NCBI RefSeq assembly: GCF_014324365.1
Contig: NZ_QEIG01000014.1
Span: 1 to 64,000 of the forward strand
Direction of reading: 5' to 3'
DNA length: 64,000 nt
From: Algoriphagus sp. AK58
GTDB lineage: Bacteria > Bacteroidota > Bacteroidia > Cytophagales > Cyclobacteriaceae
A program made the translations under genes and the position numbers. Below the pieces are notes generated by a model. It saw nothing but the letters and a program-made list of their open reading frames with translations, was not told the origin of the DNA and did not search any database. Numbering within the stretch: position 1 is the stretch's first letter; the number at the start of each line of letters is the position of its first letter. Positions 43,625 to 53,406 of this stretch are shown here, piece by piece.

Positions 43625-43657
43625 CAAAAAAAAGCATCCCGAATTTCAGGATGCTTT
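43625..43657 (-). terminator. Rho-independent terminator of the BNR-repeat protein gene
   Basis: Stem AAAGCATCC / GGATGCTTT with a 9-nt loop. On the minus strand a T run follows, 24 bp after the stop at 43681. Confidence 0.85.
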
Positions 43658-43680
43658 ATTCTATGGAATTGGTGGTTTTA

Positions 43681-46600
43681 TCAGTTTTTGACTGCCTCAA
43701 ACAGGTCTATTGGCGTGGCTTTTACTTTTTCTTCGAAAGCCTTCCAGTCTCCGTTTATAAATTCGTTCGCTTTGGCTATTGCTTGGTCGGCAGCTTCCTT
43801 TGCCTGAGCGAACAATCGTTCCTCTGTTGCTCCAGGGGCTCCATAGCTTGAGTTAGCATAGCTTCGAGGTGCAAAAAGACGGGTCATGGTAGTAGGGTAA
43901 AGGTTCCTCACGATTCCTTGGCCTTCTCTTCGTGGACCTGTAAATGCCTCTCTTGTGGTGTCCAACTTTTTCTTGATGTCCTTTGCTGCTGCTTCCAAGG
44001 CTTTTGCTTCATCGGTCTTCAGATCTTTGATCATTGCGTTGACCTTATCAATTACTTTTTGAGCATCATCCAGCTTTTTGGTTGCAGCAGAGACTTCAGA
44101 GGAAAGGGCTTCTACCTTTTTCACAAATGTTTCACGAGCTTGAAGATCGGCCAATTTAGGGTCGATTCTTGGGTCGGCGTTTACCTTGATGGAAGTCTCG
44201 GAAGATTCTCCTCCGTATTCAAAGACCACTTTGTACGTGCCCGGAAGGGCATCTCCTCCGCTAGGTTCAAAGAAACCTCGACGTCCACCACCTTGGCCAC
44301 CGCCGAAACCTCCGCTCATTTCAGCGGTTGATTTACGGTCAAGATTCCAAATGATGCGATTTACTCCTTTGGAAGGCAATGCTTTTAAGGTCCTGATTTG
44401 CTCACCTGAAGCATTGAAAATTTTTACAGTGACAGAGTCCAGCGTTTCTTTATCATCATTGATGAAGTAGCTCAATCGACCTCCAAACACTCTGTTTTCA
44501 CCGGAATACTTGGCTGATGCCATGAACCGCTCCCCATGTGGCTGCTGGATTTCTGCCTGATAAGCCTCTGGAGCTGGAAATGCGGTTATTTTTCCCGAAG
44601 GGGCTTTTCCTCCATTTTTCGCGAAAGCTCTTAAAGGACGGATATCATCCAGAATATAGATTGCTCGTCCAAAAGTACCGATCACCAAGTCAGCTTCTCT
44701 TTCCTGAATGGTCATGTCGTAGGTAGAGACAGCTTTTGGATAGCCATGCTCCCACTTATTCCAAGTTTTGGCTTTATCAAAGGAAACGTACAAGCCAAAT
44801 TCAGTACCTAAGAAAACAAGGTTTGGTTCCTCTGTGTCCTGTTTGATGGACAGGGTATAGCCCCACACTTTTGAATCGTCAGCAATTCGGGTAAAGGTTT
44901 TGCCAAAATCCGAGCTGTGGTAAGCATAAGCGGCGAAGTCATTGTTTCGATAGTTGTTAGCAATTACCCAAACCTCACCTGCGTTGTATTTGGAAGCCTG
45001 TACTTGTGGAATCCAAGAAGCTTTAGGTAATCCGGTTAACTTTGAAGCCAGATTCGTCCATGTTTTTCCACCGTCTGTGGTCAGCTGAAGGTTGCCATCG
45101 TCTGTACCAACCCAAATCACATTTTTATCCACAGGTGAAGGAGCAATGGCGATGATGGTGGTATGATTTTCTGCACCCGTGATGTCAAAAGTCAATCCGC
45201 CGGTAGTCTGTTGACGCTGCTTGGTAGAGTCGTTTGTCGTCAAATCTGGAGAGATGATCTCCCAGGTTTCCCCAGAATCGGTAGATTTATGCAGGAACTG
45301 GGAAGCGTAGTATACCGTGTTGGTATCGTGGGGATCCTGTGCAATCGCTGCGTTCCAGTTGAATCTCAAAAATACATCCTTGTCCGGATGAGTAGGACGT
45401 ATGGTGCGGTTATGGCCAGTAAGTTTGTCAAAACGGCTCACGTTTCCTCCTTGGGACATGGTATACCCATAGCGAGAATTGGCTGGATGAGAGACTACAT
45501 CAAACCCGTCACCGAATGAAACTTCCTGCCAATAAGTGTTTCTGATTCCATCTGTTCTCCAGATGTAAGCTGGTCCAGTCCAAGAGCCATTATCTTGCAT
45601 CCCACCATAGACATTGTAGGGAACTTCATTGTCTACGTTGATATGGTAGAATTGGCCTACTGTGATCCCTTCTGCAAAAAACCAGGTCTTGCCCATATCG
45701 CGTGAGATATTCAGTCCTCCGTCATTGCCATCGATCAGGAGGGAGGGATCATTGGGATTGATATACCAGGCGTGGTGATCTGGGTGGACTCCTTCATAGG
45801 AAAGCAATTCCCTGAAGCTTTTGCCTCCATCTTCAGATATACCCACCCTTGAATAAAGAGTATAGAGTCGATTCTCGTTCTTTGGGTCTGCGTAGATTTC
45901 AAAGTAATAGAAGGGACGATCGCCAATTTCACCTTTGTCATTGATCATGGTGAATTTTTCTCCTCCGTCTTCTGATACATAAAGTGCATTTTTGGAGGAT
46001 TCGATCAAGGCATATACCTTGTTGCTGTTAGCTTTGGAGATTGCCAAACCCATTCTTCCCAATTTCCCTTTGGGAAGGCCATTTTCTTCAGCTGTCAGTT
46101 TCTTCCAATTATCCCCTCCATCTTGTGTCACATAAAGCCCCGAAGACTCACCTCCAGATTCAAAAAACCAAGGGTATCTACGGTGCTCCCACATGTTGAC
46201 AAAGATCTTGTTGGGATTGTTGGGATCCATGATTATTTCGCCTACACCAGTTTTGTTGTCTACATATAGGATTTTTTTCCAGGTTTTTCCACCGTCTGTG
46301 GTTTTGTAGACACCACGCTCTTCCTGCGTGCCCCATGGAGAACCAATCGCCCCAACAAAAACTGTATTGGGATCGTCAGGGTGAACGATGATTCGGTGGA
46401 TGGCGCGGGTTTTTTCCAAGCCCATCAGCTGCCAGGTTTTACCTGCATCCAAGGATCGGTACACTCCATAACCCATGTTAAGCGAGTTTCTAGGGTTGCC
46501 TTCTCCAGTACCAACCCAGATGATATTTGGATTTTTCTGATAAATGGAAATGGCTCCAATAGAGTGTACCCGCTCATTGTCAAAAATCGGCTCCCAAGTG

Positions 46601-46821
46601 ATGCCTCCAGAGGTAGATTTCCATAGGCCTCCCGAAGCAGATCCGGCATAAATGATAGTTGGGTTTTCATGGACTGCATCGATGGCCGTGATACGACCGC
46701 TCATGGCACCTGGACCGATACTTCTGGCTTTCATGGACTTAAATACATCCATGTTGACTTGCTGCGCTTGAACGGCTAAGCTCAGCATAGCTGCCACAAT
46801 CAAAAGGTAGACTTTGTTCAT
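43681..46821 (-). CDS. Exported sortilin/VPS10-like BNR-repeat protein
   Basis: A 1046-residue exported protein (signal peptide to about AVQAQQ). At least seven Asp-box-like repeats are seen (SGGITWEPIF, DAGKTWQLM, DGGKTWKKI, DGGDNWKKL, DGGKSFREL, DSGETWEII, DGGKTWTNL), making a ten-bladed beta-propeller of the VPS10/glycosyl-hydrolase-74-like kind. A C-terminal part has a coiled coil (SAATKKLDDAQKVIDKVNAMIKDLKTDEAK). No catalytic site can be assigned; it may bind or process glycans or peptides. There is no type IX secretion tail. It is divergent from the M1 peptidase. Confidence 0.83.
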   Translation of the reverse strand: MNKVYLLIVAAMLSLAVQAQQVNMDVFKSMKARSIGPGAMSGRITAIDAVHENPTIIYAGSASGGLWKSTSGGITWEPIFDNERVHSIGAISIYQKNPNIIWVGTGEGNPRNSLNMGYGVYRSLDAGKTWQLMGLEKTRAIHRIIVHPDDPNTVFVGAIGSPWGTQEERGVYKTTDGGKTWKKILYVDNKTGVGEIIMDPNNPNKIFVNMWEHRRYPWFFESGGESSGLYVTQDGGDNWKKLTAEENGLPKGKLGRMGLAISKANSNKVYALIESSKNALYVSEDGGEKFTMINDKGEIGDRPFYYFEIYADPKNENRLYTLYSRVGISEDGGKSFRELLSYEGVHPDHHAWYINPNDPSLLIDGNDGGLNISRDMGKTWFFAEGITVGQFYHINVDNEVPYNVYGGMQDNGSWTGPAYIWRTDGIRNTYWQEVSFGDGFDVVSHPANSRYGYTMSQGGNVSRFDKLTGHNRTIRPTHPDKDVFLRFNWNAAIAQDPHDTNTVYYASQFLHKSTDSGETWEIISPDLTTNDSTKQRQQTTGGLTFDITGAENHTTIIAIAPSPVDKNVIWVGTDDGNLQLTTDGGKTWTNLASKLTGLPKASWIPQVQASKYNAGEVWVIANNYRNNDFAAYAYHSSDFGKTFTRIADDSKVWGYTLSIKQDTEEPNLVFLGTEFGLYVSFDKAKTWNKWEHGYPKAVSTYDMTIQEREADLVIGTFGRAIYILDDIRPLRAFAKNGGKAPSGKITAFPAPEAYQAEIQQPHGERFMASAKYSGENRVFGGRLSYFINDDKETLDSVTVKIFNASGEQIRTLKALPSKGVNRIIWNLDRKSTAEMSGGFGGGQGGGRRGFFEPSGGDALPGTYKVVFEYGGESSETSIKVNADPRIDPKLADLQARETFVKKVEALSSEVSAATKKLDDAQKVIDKVNAMIKDLKTDEAKALEAAAKDIKKKLDTTREAFTGPRREGQGIVRNLYPTTMTRLFAPRSYANSSYGAPGATEERLFAQAKEAADQAIAKANEFINGDWKAFEEKVKATPIDLFEAVKN

Positions 46822-46992
46822 TTGACTAAGGTGGTTTTCAATTTCTACTCAATTAAAAGAAAAGTTTTGGAATAGGAAGGCTAAATTATTCTAATGGAAG
46901 AGGGGATAGAACTACCCGATGATTCTATTTTTTGACGGCTGGTTTGGGTGAGGTAGGACTTTTAGTTTTCTTTAAGAAAAAAAAGTATCGAT

Positions 46993-48831
46993 ATGATTAA
47001 AAATTGGATGAAGCCATTGGTTGGGCTTTTTCTTTTTGTGGAAGGCTCTGCTGCTTTGGCCCAGAATGGACGTTTTCAGCAGGCGGTAGACTACAAAATG
47101 GATGTCCAGATGGATGTGAAAACCAATCAGTATTCTGGAACTCAGGTGCTCAGCTACACCAACAATTCTCCCGACACCCTTACCAGAGTTTTTTACCATT
47201 TGTATTACAACGCGTTTCAGCCGGGCAGTATGATGGACGTCAGGTCCAGGACTATTGCAGATCCGGATCCACGGGTGAAAGATCGTATTTCCAAACTCAA
47301 ACCTGAAGAAATCGGATACCTGCATGCCAAATCTCTCACTATGAATGGAAAGGCTGTAAAGTTCAAGGAAGTAGAGACCGTCCTGGAAGTGGATTTGTCA
47401 GAGCCCATTTTGCCCCATTCTACAGTCACTTTTGAAATGGAATTTGAAGGCCAAGTTCCTTTGCAGATCAGACGATCAGGTCGGGACAGTGAAGAAGGGG
47501 TACGCTATTCCATGTCTCAATGGTATCCCAAAATGGCTAACTATGACGAACAAGGATGGCATGCCAACCCTTATGTTGGCAGGGAGTTTTATGGGGTTTG
47601 GGGTGATTTTGACGTGAAAATCACAATCGATAAATCCTATGTAATCGGTGGAACGGGCTATCTTCAAAATCCCAATGAGATCGGTTACGGCTATGAAGAT
47701 GCCGGTGTAAAAGTTCCTGTTCCTAAAGGAAATACGCTGACCTGGCACTTTGTGGCACCCAAAGTTCACGACTTTATGTGGGGTGCTGATCCAAAATACA
47801 AGCATGACAAAATTCAAATGTCAAACGGGATCACGGTGCACCATTTCTACATTCCGGGTGAAAAGACCACGGAAAACTGGGAAAAGCTAAAAGAGTATAC
47901 ACCCAAGGCAATCGACTACTTGTCCAAGCATTTTGGTCAATATCCGTACAAGCAATTTTCTGTGGTACAAGGAGGAGACGGAGGGATGGAATATGCGATG
48001 TCTACCTTGATCACAGGTCAGCGTCCTTTGAATAGCCTGGTGGGAGTGATGGTTCATGAGCTGGCACACAGCTGGTTTCATGGTGTATTAGCGACCAACG
48101 AGTCTTTATACCCATGGATGGATGAAGGATTTACCTCTTACGCCTCAGGATTGGCAATGTCAGCCATTTTCCAGCCCAGCGATCAGCCACATCGAGGCTC
48201 TTATTCAGGTTATTTCAGATTGGTAAAATCTGGACAGGAGGAACCTCTATCCACCCATGCCGACCATTTTCATTTGAATTCAGCTTACAGTACCGCAGCG
48301 TATTCCAAAGGAGCTGTGTTTTTAGCCCAGCTTGGTTATGTGATCGGAGAGGAAGCCAGGAATAAGGGAATGCTTAGGTATTGGAATACCTGGCAGTTTA
48401 AGCACCCTAATGTCAATGATTTCGTCCGAGTCATGGAAAAAGAGAGTGGGATGGAGTTGGATTGGTATAAAGAGTATTTTGTTTACACTACAAAAACGAT
48501 TGATTACGGAGTAAAAGAAGTCAAAGCTTCAGGCACAGGAACAAGCATCACCTTGGAAAGACTGGGACTGATGCCCATGCCTATTGACTTGGTCATCACA
48601 TACAAAGACGGTAGCAAGGAGACGGTTTATTTGCCTTTGGTCATCATGAGGGGAGAAAAACCGGAAGAAGCCGGAATGCCAAAGCGGGTGATGACGGAAG
48701 CTTGGCCATGGACTAATCTGACGAAAACCATTCAGTTGGAAAAGCCATCTTCACAAATCAAATCGGTAGAAATCGATCCAAGCAAAAGAATGGCTGATAT
48801 TCAGCCTGAAAATAATAAAGTGGAGTTTTAA
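46993..48831 (+). CDS. Secreted M1-family metallopeptidase
   Basis: A 612-residue zinc aminopeptidase with signal peptide (LVGLFLFVEGSAALAQ). It shows the exopeptidase motif GGMEY (about residue 328), zinc site HELAHSWFHG (about 354-358) and the third ligand Glu in YPWMDEGFTSY (about 376). The beta-sandwich N-terminal domain (YKMDVQMDVKTNQYSGTQVL) binds the peptide. It should cut N-terminal residues from peptides in the periplasm or medium. It is followed by a terminator and a histone-like gene on the other strand. Confidence 0.92.
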   Translation: MIKNWMKPLVGLFLFVEGSAALAQNGRFQQAVDYKMDVQMDVKTNQYSGTQVLSYTNNSPDTLTRVFYHLYYNAFQPGSMMDVRSRTIADPDPRVKDRISKLKPEEIGYLHAKSLTMNGKAVKFKEVETVLEVDLSEPILPHSTVTFEMEFEGQVPLQIRRSGRDSEEGVRYSMSQWYPKMANYDEQGWHANPYVGREFYGVWGDFDVKITIDKSYVIGGTGYLQNPNEIGYGYEDAGVKVPVPKGNTLTWHFVAPKVHDFMWGADPKYKHDKIQMSNGITVHHFYIPGEKTTENWEKLKEYTPKAIDYLSKHFGQYPYKQFSVVQGGDGGMEYAMSTLITGQRPLNSLVGVMVHELAHSWFHGVLATNESLYPWMDEGFTSYASGLAMSAIFQPSDQPHRGSYSGYFRLVKSGQEEPLSTHADHFHLNSAYSTAAYSKGAVFLAQLGYVIGEEARNKGMLRYWNTWQFKHPNVNDFVRVMEKESGMELDWYKEYFVYTTKTIDYGVKEVKASGTGTSITLERLGLMPMPIDLVITYKDGSKETVYLPLVIMRGEKPEEAGMPKRVMTEAWPWTNLTKTIQLEKPSSQIKSVEIDPSKRMADIQPENNKVEF

Positions 48832-48860
48832 GGCCCCACTTTAACAGTTTGATCAAAAGA

Positions 48861-48890
48861 AAAAAGGTGGTTGATGAACCACCTTTTTTT
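48861..48890 (+). terminator. Rho-independent terminator of the M1 peptidase gene
   Basis: 12-bp stem AAAAAGGTGGTT / AACCACCTTTTT with a GATG loop and a further TT. It lies between convergent genes and could serve both. Confidence 0.93.
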
Positions 48891-48900
48891 ATTGTTTAGA

Positions 48901-49077
48901 TCAACCAGCGTTCTTTTTATCTTGTACTTCTGTACGGATAGCTTGTGCTAGGTTTTTCAATTCCTGCATGCCTTTACGAACTCTCGTACCGGCAGCCTGA
49001 TTTCCTTTGTCGTAGAACTTTTCGAAGTCAGCTTCCAAGCTCATTACAAGATTTTTTACTTCACTGAATCTGCTCAT
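48901..49077 (-). CDS. Histone H1-like DNA-binding mini-protein
   Basis: A 58-residue product starting MSRFSEVKNLVMSLEADFEK and ending TEVQDKKNAG. It matches the small lysine-rich histone H1-like proteins common in Cytophagales and Flavobacteriia in length and in the FEKFYDKGNQAAGTRVRKG stretch. It is predicted helical with a positive centre (RVRKGMQELKNL). It probably binds nucleoid DNA. It is shorter than most gene-calling thresholds. A TTG (minus strand, 49148-49150) and TATATTGG (49121-49128) 19 bp apart form a candidate promoter upstream. Confidence 0.85.
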   Translation of the reverse strand: MSRFSEVKNLVMSLEADFEKFYDKGNQAAGTRVRKGMQELKNLAQAIRTEVQDKKNAG

Positions 49078-49120
49078 AGTAAAAGTTTATTTTTTAGGTT
49101 GATGATAAGTTTATTGAGAA

Positions 49121-49150
49121 CCAATATAGCCCAAATACTTTCTATTTCAA
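49121..49150 (-). promoter_or_regulatory. Candidate promoter of the histone H1-like gene
   Basis: On the minus strand, TTG and TATATTGG are separated by 19 nt, near the Bacteroidota -33/-7 consensus (TTTG, TAnnTTTG), with one mismatch in the -7. It lies about 45 bp upstream of the start codon. Matched by eye only. Confidence 0.3.
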
Positions 49151-49179
49151 CCCAGAGGCCATTTTTTTTGAGAATTTTT

Positions 49180-50430
49180 TTATTCTCCGAAAGAAAGAGC
49201 CAACTCAGAATTCTTGTAAATGCCGGAAGTCAGTTTGTCTTTCACCGCTGCGAAAGCTTTCACGGTCTCTTCCACATCTTCCAACGTGTGAACAGCAGTA
49301 GGAATTAATCTTAAGATAATCATACCCTTAGGTACCACCGGATAAATCACTACTGAACAGAAAATTCCAAAGTTTTCTCTCAAATCCATGGATAGGGCTG
49401 CCGCTTCACCGACGGTACCATTGAGAACTACCGGAGTCACCGGGGAATTGGATTTTCCAGTGCTGAATCCATTTTCGTGGAGCCCTTTTCTGAGCGCATG
49501 TACGATTTTCCAAAGATTGTCTTTCAACTGAGGCTGCGTACGGATCAGTTCCAGGCGCTTCAAAGCACCTTCTACCAGAAGCATGGGAAGTGATTTGGCG
49601 AAAATCTGAGAACGCATATTATACCTCAGGTATAATATCACGTCTGCATCTCCGGCGATAAAGGCACCGATAGACGCCATGGATTTAGCAAAAGTAGAGA
49701 AGTAAAGATCGATCTGATCCTGTACTCCCTGCTCTTGGCCAGCTCCTGCACCGGTTTCACCGAGTGTGCCAAACCCATGTGCATCGTCCACCAAAAGTCT
49801 AAAATCATATTTCTTCTTCAGCTCACAGATTTCTCTCAATTTACCTTGGTCACCGGTCATTCCAAACACGCCTTCGGTGATCACCAATATGCCTCCGCCG
49901 GTTTCAGCAGCAAGTTTGGTGGCTCTTTCCAGTTGCTTTTCGCAGCTTTCGATATCGTTGTGAGGGAAAACATATCTTTTGCCCAAGTGCATTCTCAAGG
50001 CATCGATGATACAGGCATGACATTCGGAATCATAGACCACAACATCTTTTCTGTCCAAAATGGCATCAATGACGGACATGATTCCCTGATAGCCATAGTT
50101 GAGCAAGTAGGATTTTTCTTTGCCAACGAATGCAGCCAATTCATCCTCCAATTGTTCATGAAGGTTGGTTTGGCCGGACATCATTCGTGCGCCCATAGGA
50201 TAGGCTGCACCCCATTTTGCGGCAGCGTCTGCATCGGCCTTTCGGACTTCCGGATGGTTTGCCAAGCCCAAGTAATTGTTTAAGCTCCAGGTAAGAACTT
50301 CTTTACCTTTAAACTTCATTCTTGGAGCGATCTCGCCTTCTAATTTGGGAAATGACCAATAGCCGTCTGCAAACTCAGAGTGTTTGCCCAGCGGCCCCAT
50401 GTTCGTTTTTAATTTTGCAAATAGATCCAA
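49180..50430 (-). CDS. Alpha-oxoamine synthase: serine palmitoyltransferase / cysteate acyltransferase
   Basis: A 416-residue PLP enzyme of the SPT/KBL/BioF family, which condenses an amino acid with an acyl-CoA or acyl-ACP. It shows NNYLGLANHP (about residues 50-59), DDAHGFG (about 216-222) and the Schiff-base Lys in TFAKSMASIGAFI (about 247). In sphingolipid-making Bacteroidota the substrate is serine; in Algoriphagus-type bacteria SPT-like enzymes also use cysteate to make capnine sulfonolipids. The start is TTG at 50430, since the MDLFAKLK stretch is typical; an ATG follows at 50400. It is divergent from accC. Confidence 0.87.
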   Translation of the reverse strand: MDLFAKLKTNMGPLGKHSEFADGYWSFPKLEGEIAPRMKFKGKEVLTWSLNNYLGLANHPEVRKADADAAAKWGAAYPMGARMMSGQTNLHEQLEDELAAFVGKEKSYLLNYGYQGIMSVIDAILDRKDVVVYDSECHACIIDALRMHLGKRYVFPHNDIESCEKQLERATKLAAETGGGILVITEGVFGMTGDQGKLREICELKKKYDFRLLVDDAHGFGTLGETGAGAGQEQGVQDQIDLYFSTFAKSMASIGAFIAGDADVILYLRYNMRSQIFAKSLPMLLVEGALKRLELIRTQPQLKDNLWKIVHALRKGLHENGFSTGKSNSPVTPVVLNGTVGEAAALSMDLRENFGIFCSVVIYPVVPKGMIILRLIPTAVHTLEDVEETVKAFAAVKDKLTSGIYKNSELALSFGE

Positions 50431-50611
50431 AGTAGTTTGAATTTAGTGTGTGTGGTACTGTGACTTTTCTGTAAAATCCGCCAAAAATAAGACTATTCTA
50501 CCTTTGAAGCAAAAAACTGTTTTTATCAAAAAGCAGACTCCAAAAAGCTCAGAATATTTTCCTTATTTCGTCTCGGATCTTTAAGGTCTACCCAAAAAAC
50601 TTTAGAAAAAC

Positions 50612-52108
50612 ATGGCAAAAATCAATAAACTTTTGGTCGCCAACCGTGGTGAAATCGCACTGAGAATCATGCGGACAGCCAAAGAAATGGGCATTTCCAC
50701 TGTGGCGGTATATTCCGAAGCAGACAGACTTTCTCCCCACGTCAAGTTTGCAGATGAGGCGGTACTATTGGGGCCTCCTCCATCCAACCAGTCGTATTTG
50801 GTGGCAGATAAAATCATTCAAGCTTGTAAAGATCTTCAGGTGGATGCCATCCATCCGGGATATGGATTTCTCTCTGAAAATGCCGAGTTTGCCAAGAAGG
50901 TAACAGAGGCCGGTATCCTATTCGTAGGGCCTTCGCCCGAATCCATTGAAGTGATGGGGTCCAAATTGGCAGCCAAACAAGCCGTTGCCAAATACAATAT
51001 TCCCTTGGTGCCGGGTACGGAGGAAGCTATTTCTGATATTGCTGCCGCTAAAGCTAAGGCCGCTGAAATAGGCTATCCCATTCTGATCAAAGCTTCTGCT
51101 GGAGGTGGCGGTAAGGGGATGCGTATCGTGGAATCGGAGGCGGAATTTGAAGAGCAAATGCAACGAGCAGTTTCTGAAGCGCAGTCGGCTTTTGGCGATG
51201 GAGCAGTGTTCATCGAAAAGTTCATCACCTCTCCGAGACATATTGAAATCCAGGTTTTGGGAGATCAGCATGGAAATACAGTTTATCTTTTTGAGCGGGA
51301 ATGTTCTATTCAGCGCAGGCATCAAAAAGTGATCGAAGAAGCGCCTTCAGCTGTGGTTTCTGCTGAAATGAGAAAAGCCATGGGTGAGGCAGCGGTGGGT
51401 GTTGCCAAAGCGTGTGACTATTATGGAGCGGGCACGGTCGAGTTTATCGTGGATGATAAGCTTAATTTTTACTTTTTGGAAATGAATACCCGCCTTCAAG
51501 TGGAGCACCCGGTCACGGAGATGATCACGGGCAAGGACTTGGTAAGAGAGCAGATTTTGATAGCTGAAGGCCACTCTTTGTCTTTTACTCAGGAGGATTT
51601 GAAAATCCACGGGCATTCCGTAGAAATCCGCGTGTATGCAGAGGATCCAAAAAACAATTTTCTTCCCGATATCGGAAAATTAGTCACCTACAGAAGACCT
51701 CAAGGACCGGGCATTCGGGTGGACGATGGGTTTGAAGAGGGCATGGATATTCCGATCTACTACGATCCGATGATTGCCAAGCTGATTACACATGGAGCCA
51801 ATCGTCAGGAGGCCATCGATAAAATGATCCGTGCCATCAACGATTACCGAATCACAGGGATTCAAACCACGCTGGATTTCTGTCGATTTGCTTTGCAGCA
51901 TGAAGCTTTTGTATCAGGGCAATTTGACACCAAGTTTGTCGAACGATATTTCACACCGGACAAGCTGGAACCTGTATTTACCGAAGAAGAAAAAGAGATG
52001 TTGGCAGCGCTTGCTGTGGAATTTTATGAACGGGAGGAACACCGAATTCAACCCAAAGAGGCAATGAGAACACTTCCTTCGACCAACTGGAAAAACAGAC
52101 TGATCTGA
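50612..52108 (+). CDS. accC: Biotin carboxylase (acetyl-CoA carboxylase subunit)
   Basis: A 498-residue ATP-grasp enzyme that carboxylates biotin on its carrier. Motifs: LLVANRGEIALRI at the start, HPGYGFLSENAEFA (about residue 80), GGGGKGMRIV (about 163-172), the MNTRLQVEHPVTE signature (about 292-304) and a C-terminal BC domain. It is a stand-alone subunit without BCCP fused. accB is not adjacent, unlike the usual accBC pair, so it may serve a different acyl-CoA carboxylase or be an accC paralogue. Its TGA overlaps the next ATG. Confidence 0.92.
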   Translation: MAKINKLLVANRGEIALRIMRTAKEMGISTVAVYSEADRLSPHVKFADEAVLLGPPPSNQSYLVADKIIQACKDLQVDAIHPGYGFLSENAEFAKKVTEAGILFVGPSPESIEVMGSKLAAKQAVAKYNIPLVPGTEEAISDIAAAKAKAAEIGYPILIKASAGGGGKGMRIVESEAEFEEQMQRAVSEAQSAFGDGAVFIEKFITSPRHIEIQVLGDQHGNTVYLFERECSIQRRHQKVIEEAPSAVVSAEMRKAMGEAAVGVAKACDYYGAGTVEFIVDDKLNFYFLEMNTRLQVEHPVTEMITGKDLVREQILIAEGHSLSFTQEDLKIHGHSVEIRVYAEDPKNNFLPDIGKLVTYRRPQGPGIRVDDGFEEGMDIPIYYDPMIAKLITHGANRQEAIDKMIRAINDYRITGIQTTLDFCRFALQHEAFVSGQFDTKFVERYFTPDKLEPVFTEEEKEMLAALAVEFYEREEHRIQPKEAMRTLPSTNWKNRLI

Positions 52109-53406
52109 TGGCAGAAATATTACCTCTAAAAGCCTGGCGATACAACGAAGAACTTGGCAAGAATCTGGAGGAGCTTACGGCTCCTCTTTTTGATGTGGTA
52201 TCAGCCAAACAGCGTGAGTTGCTTTACCAAAATCCGCTGAACAGCATTCATTTATCAGTCCCTCAAGGAGAATTTCCTCATCAAAATGCCGCCAAACTTG
52301 TAGCAAAATGGAAGTCTGAAGGAATTATCGTGCAGGATCCTCTTCCGGGGATTTATGTGTACTATCAGTATTTCAGACTACCTGGCGAACATGAGGAACG
52401 CTGCAGAAAGGGATTTATCGCTCAGATCAAAGCATATGATTGGTCGGAGGAAGTCATTCTCCGCCATGAAAACACCATCGTGTCTGCAGTCAATGATCGG
52501 ATAGATCTGCTAAAAGCGACGGAGATCCAAGTGAGTCCGACACATGGGCTTTATGAAGATGAAAGCCATGAGCTGGAAGCTCATATGGATGCAGCGATGG
52601 CCAGTCCTCTTTACGAGCTGGAAGATTATCAGGGTGTCAGAGAAGTGTTGGCAGTAATCCATGATGCGGCTGTTATTTCCAGGTTTTTGGAATTGCTCAA
52701 GGATAAAAAGGTGATTCTGGCCGATGGTCATCATCGCTTGGAAGGTGCCATCGAATACAGAAAGCAACAAAAGGGCAATCTCCCGAATGCGAAATGGAAA
52801 GGTTCAGATTACCATTTGATGTATCTGACCAATGTGCATGGTAATCATTTGACTATTCTCCCTACTCACCGACTATTTTATGGTTTGGATCTTTCAAAAA
52901 AGGAGTTTTTCGAAAAGCTGATGGAGTGGTTTGAAGTCAGGAACTTTGGCGACGCAGAAGAGCTTTCGACTTATTCTTTTCAACGAAAATGGTCCTTTGG
53001 TTTGGTTTGGGAAGACGAAGCCTTTGTGATCAAATTCAGACCTGAGAAATTCGATCAAGTCAGACCGGATTTGCCTGAGGTGCTCCGAAATCTGGATTTG
53101 GTGATTTTGCATCATATCCTTTTCGAAAAGATTCTTGGCTTGGATGAAGAAGCGCAGCGCAAGTCCGAACAGTTGGCATTTGAAAGAAATTTTTCCCGCT
53201 GTATCCGTGAGGTGAGAGGGGGAAAAGCTACATTCGCGATCATTACCCGGGAACTGGAAATGGATCAGATCATGGAGGTCTGCAAGTCAGGACAGGTGAT
53301 GCCGCAGAAGTCTACGTATTTCTATCCCAAAGCCTTGGGTGGTTTGATTTTTGGAAGTATCAAGCAGGAAGAATTTGACTATGAGTATGGAGCCTTTTTT
53401 AAGTAA
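52108..53406 (+). CDS. DUF1015-family protein
   Basis: A 432-residue protein of the DUF1015 family, which is widespread and of unsettled function. Landmarks are the N-terminal LKAWRYN, the central ADGHHRLEGAIEYR (about residues 210-223; the DGHHR loop is the most conserved, possibly metal- or phosphate-binding), and LTILPTHRLFYGL. It is cytoplasmic. It shares one base with accC upstream and overlaps the maf gene downstream by 26 bp, so the three form a compact operon. Confidence 0.8.
   Translation: MAEILPLKAWRYNEELGKNLEELTAPLFDVVSAKQRELLYQNPLNSIHLSVPQGEFPHQNAAKLVAKWKSEGIIVQDPLPGIYVYYQYFRLPGEHEERCRKGFIAQIKAYDWSEEVILRHENTIVSAVNDRIDLLKATEIQVSPTHGLYEDESHELEAHMDAAMASPLYELEDYQGVREVLAVIHDAAVISRFLELLKDKKVILADGHHRLEGAIEYRKQQKGNLPNAKWKGSDYHLMYLTNVHGNHLTILPTHRLFYGLDLSKKEFFEKLMEWFEVRNFGDAEELSTYSFQRKWSFGLVWEDEAFVIKFRPEKFDQVRPDLPEVLRNLDLVILHHILFEKILGLDEEAQRKSEQLAFERNFSRCIREVRGGKATFAIITRELEMDQIMEVCKSGQVMPQKSTYFYPKALGGLIFGSIKQEEFDYEYGAFFK

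Noticed and set aside
43681..46821. Tandem DNA repeats in the BNR gene
   Set aside because: The similarity is at protein level only (Asp-box blades); the DNA is diverged.
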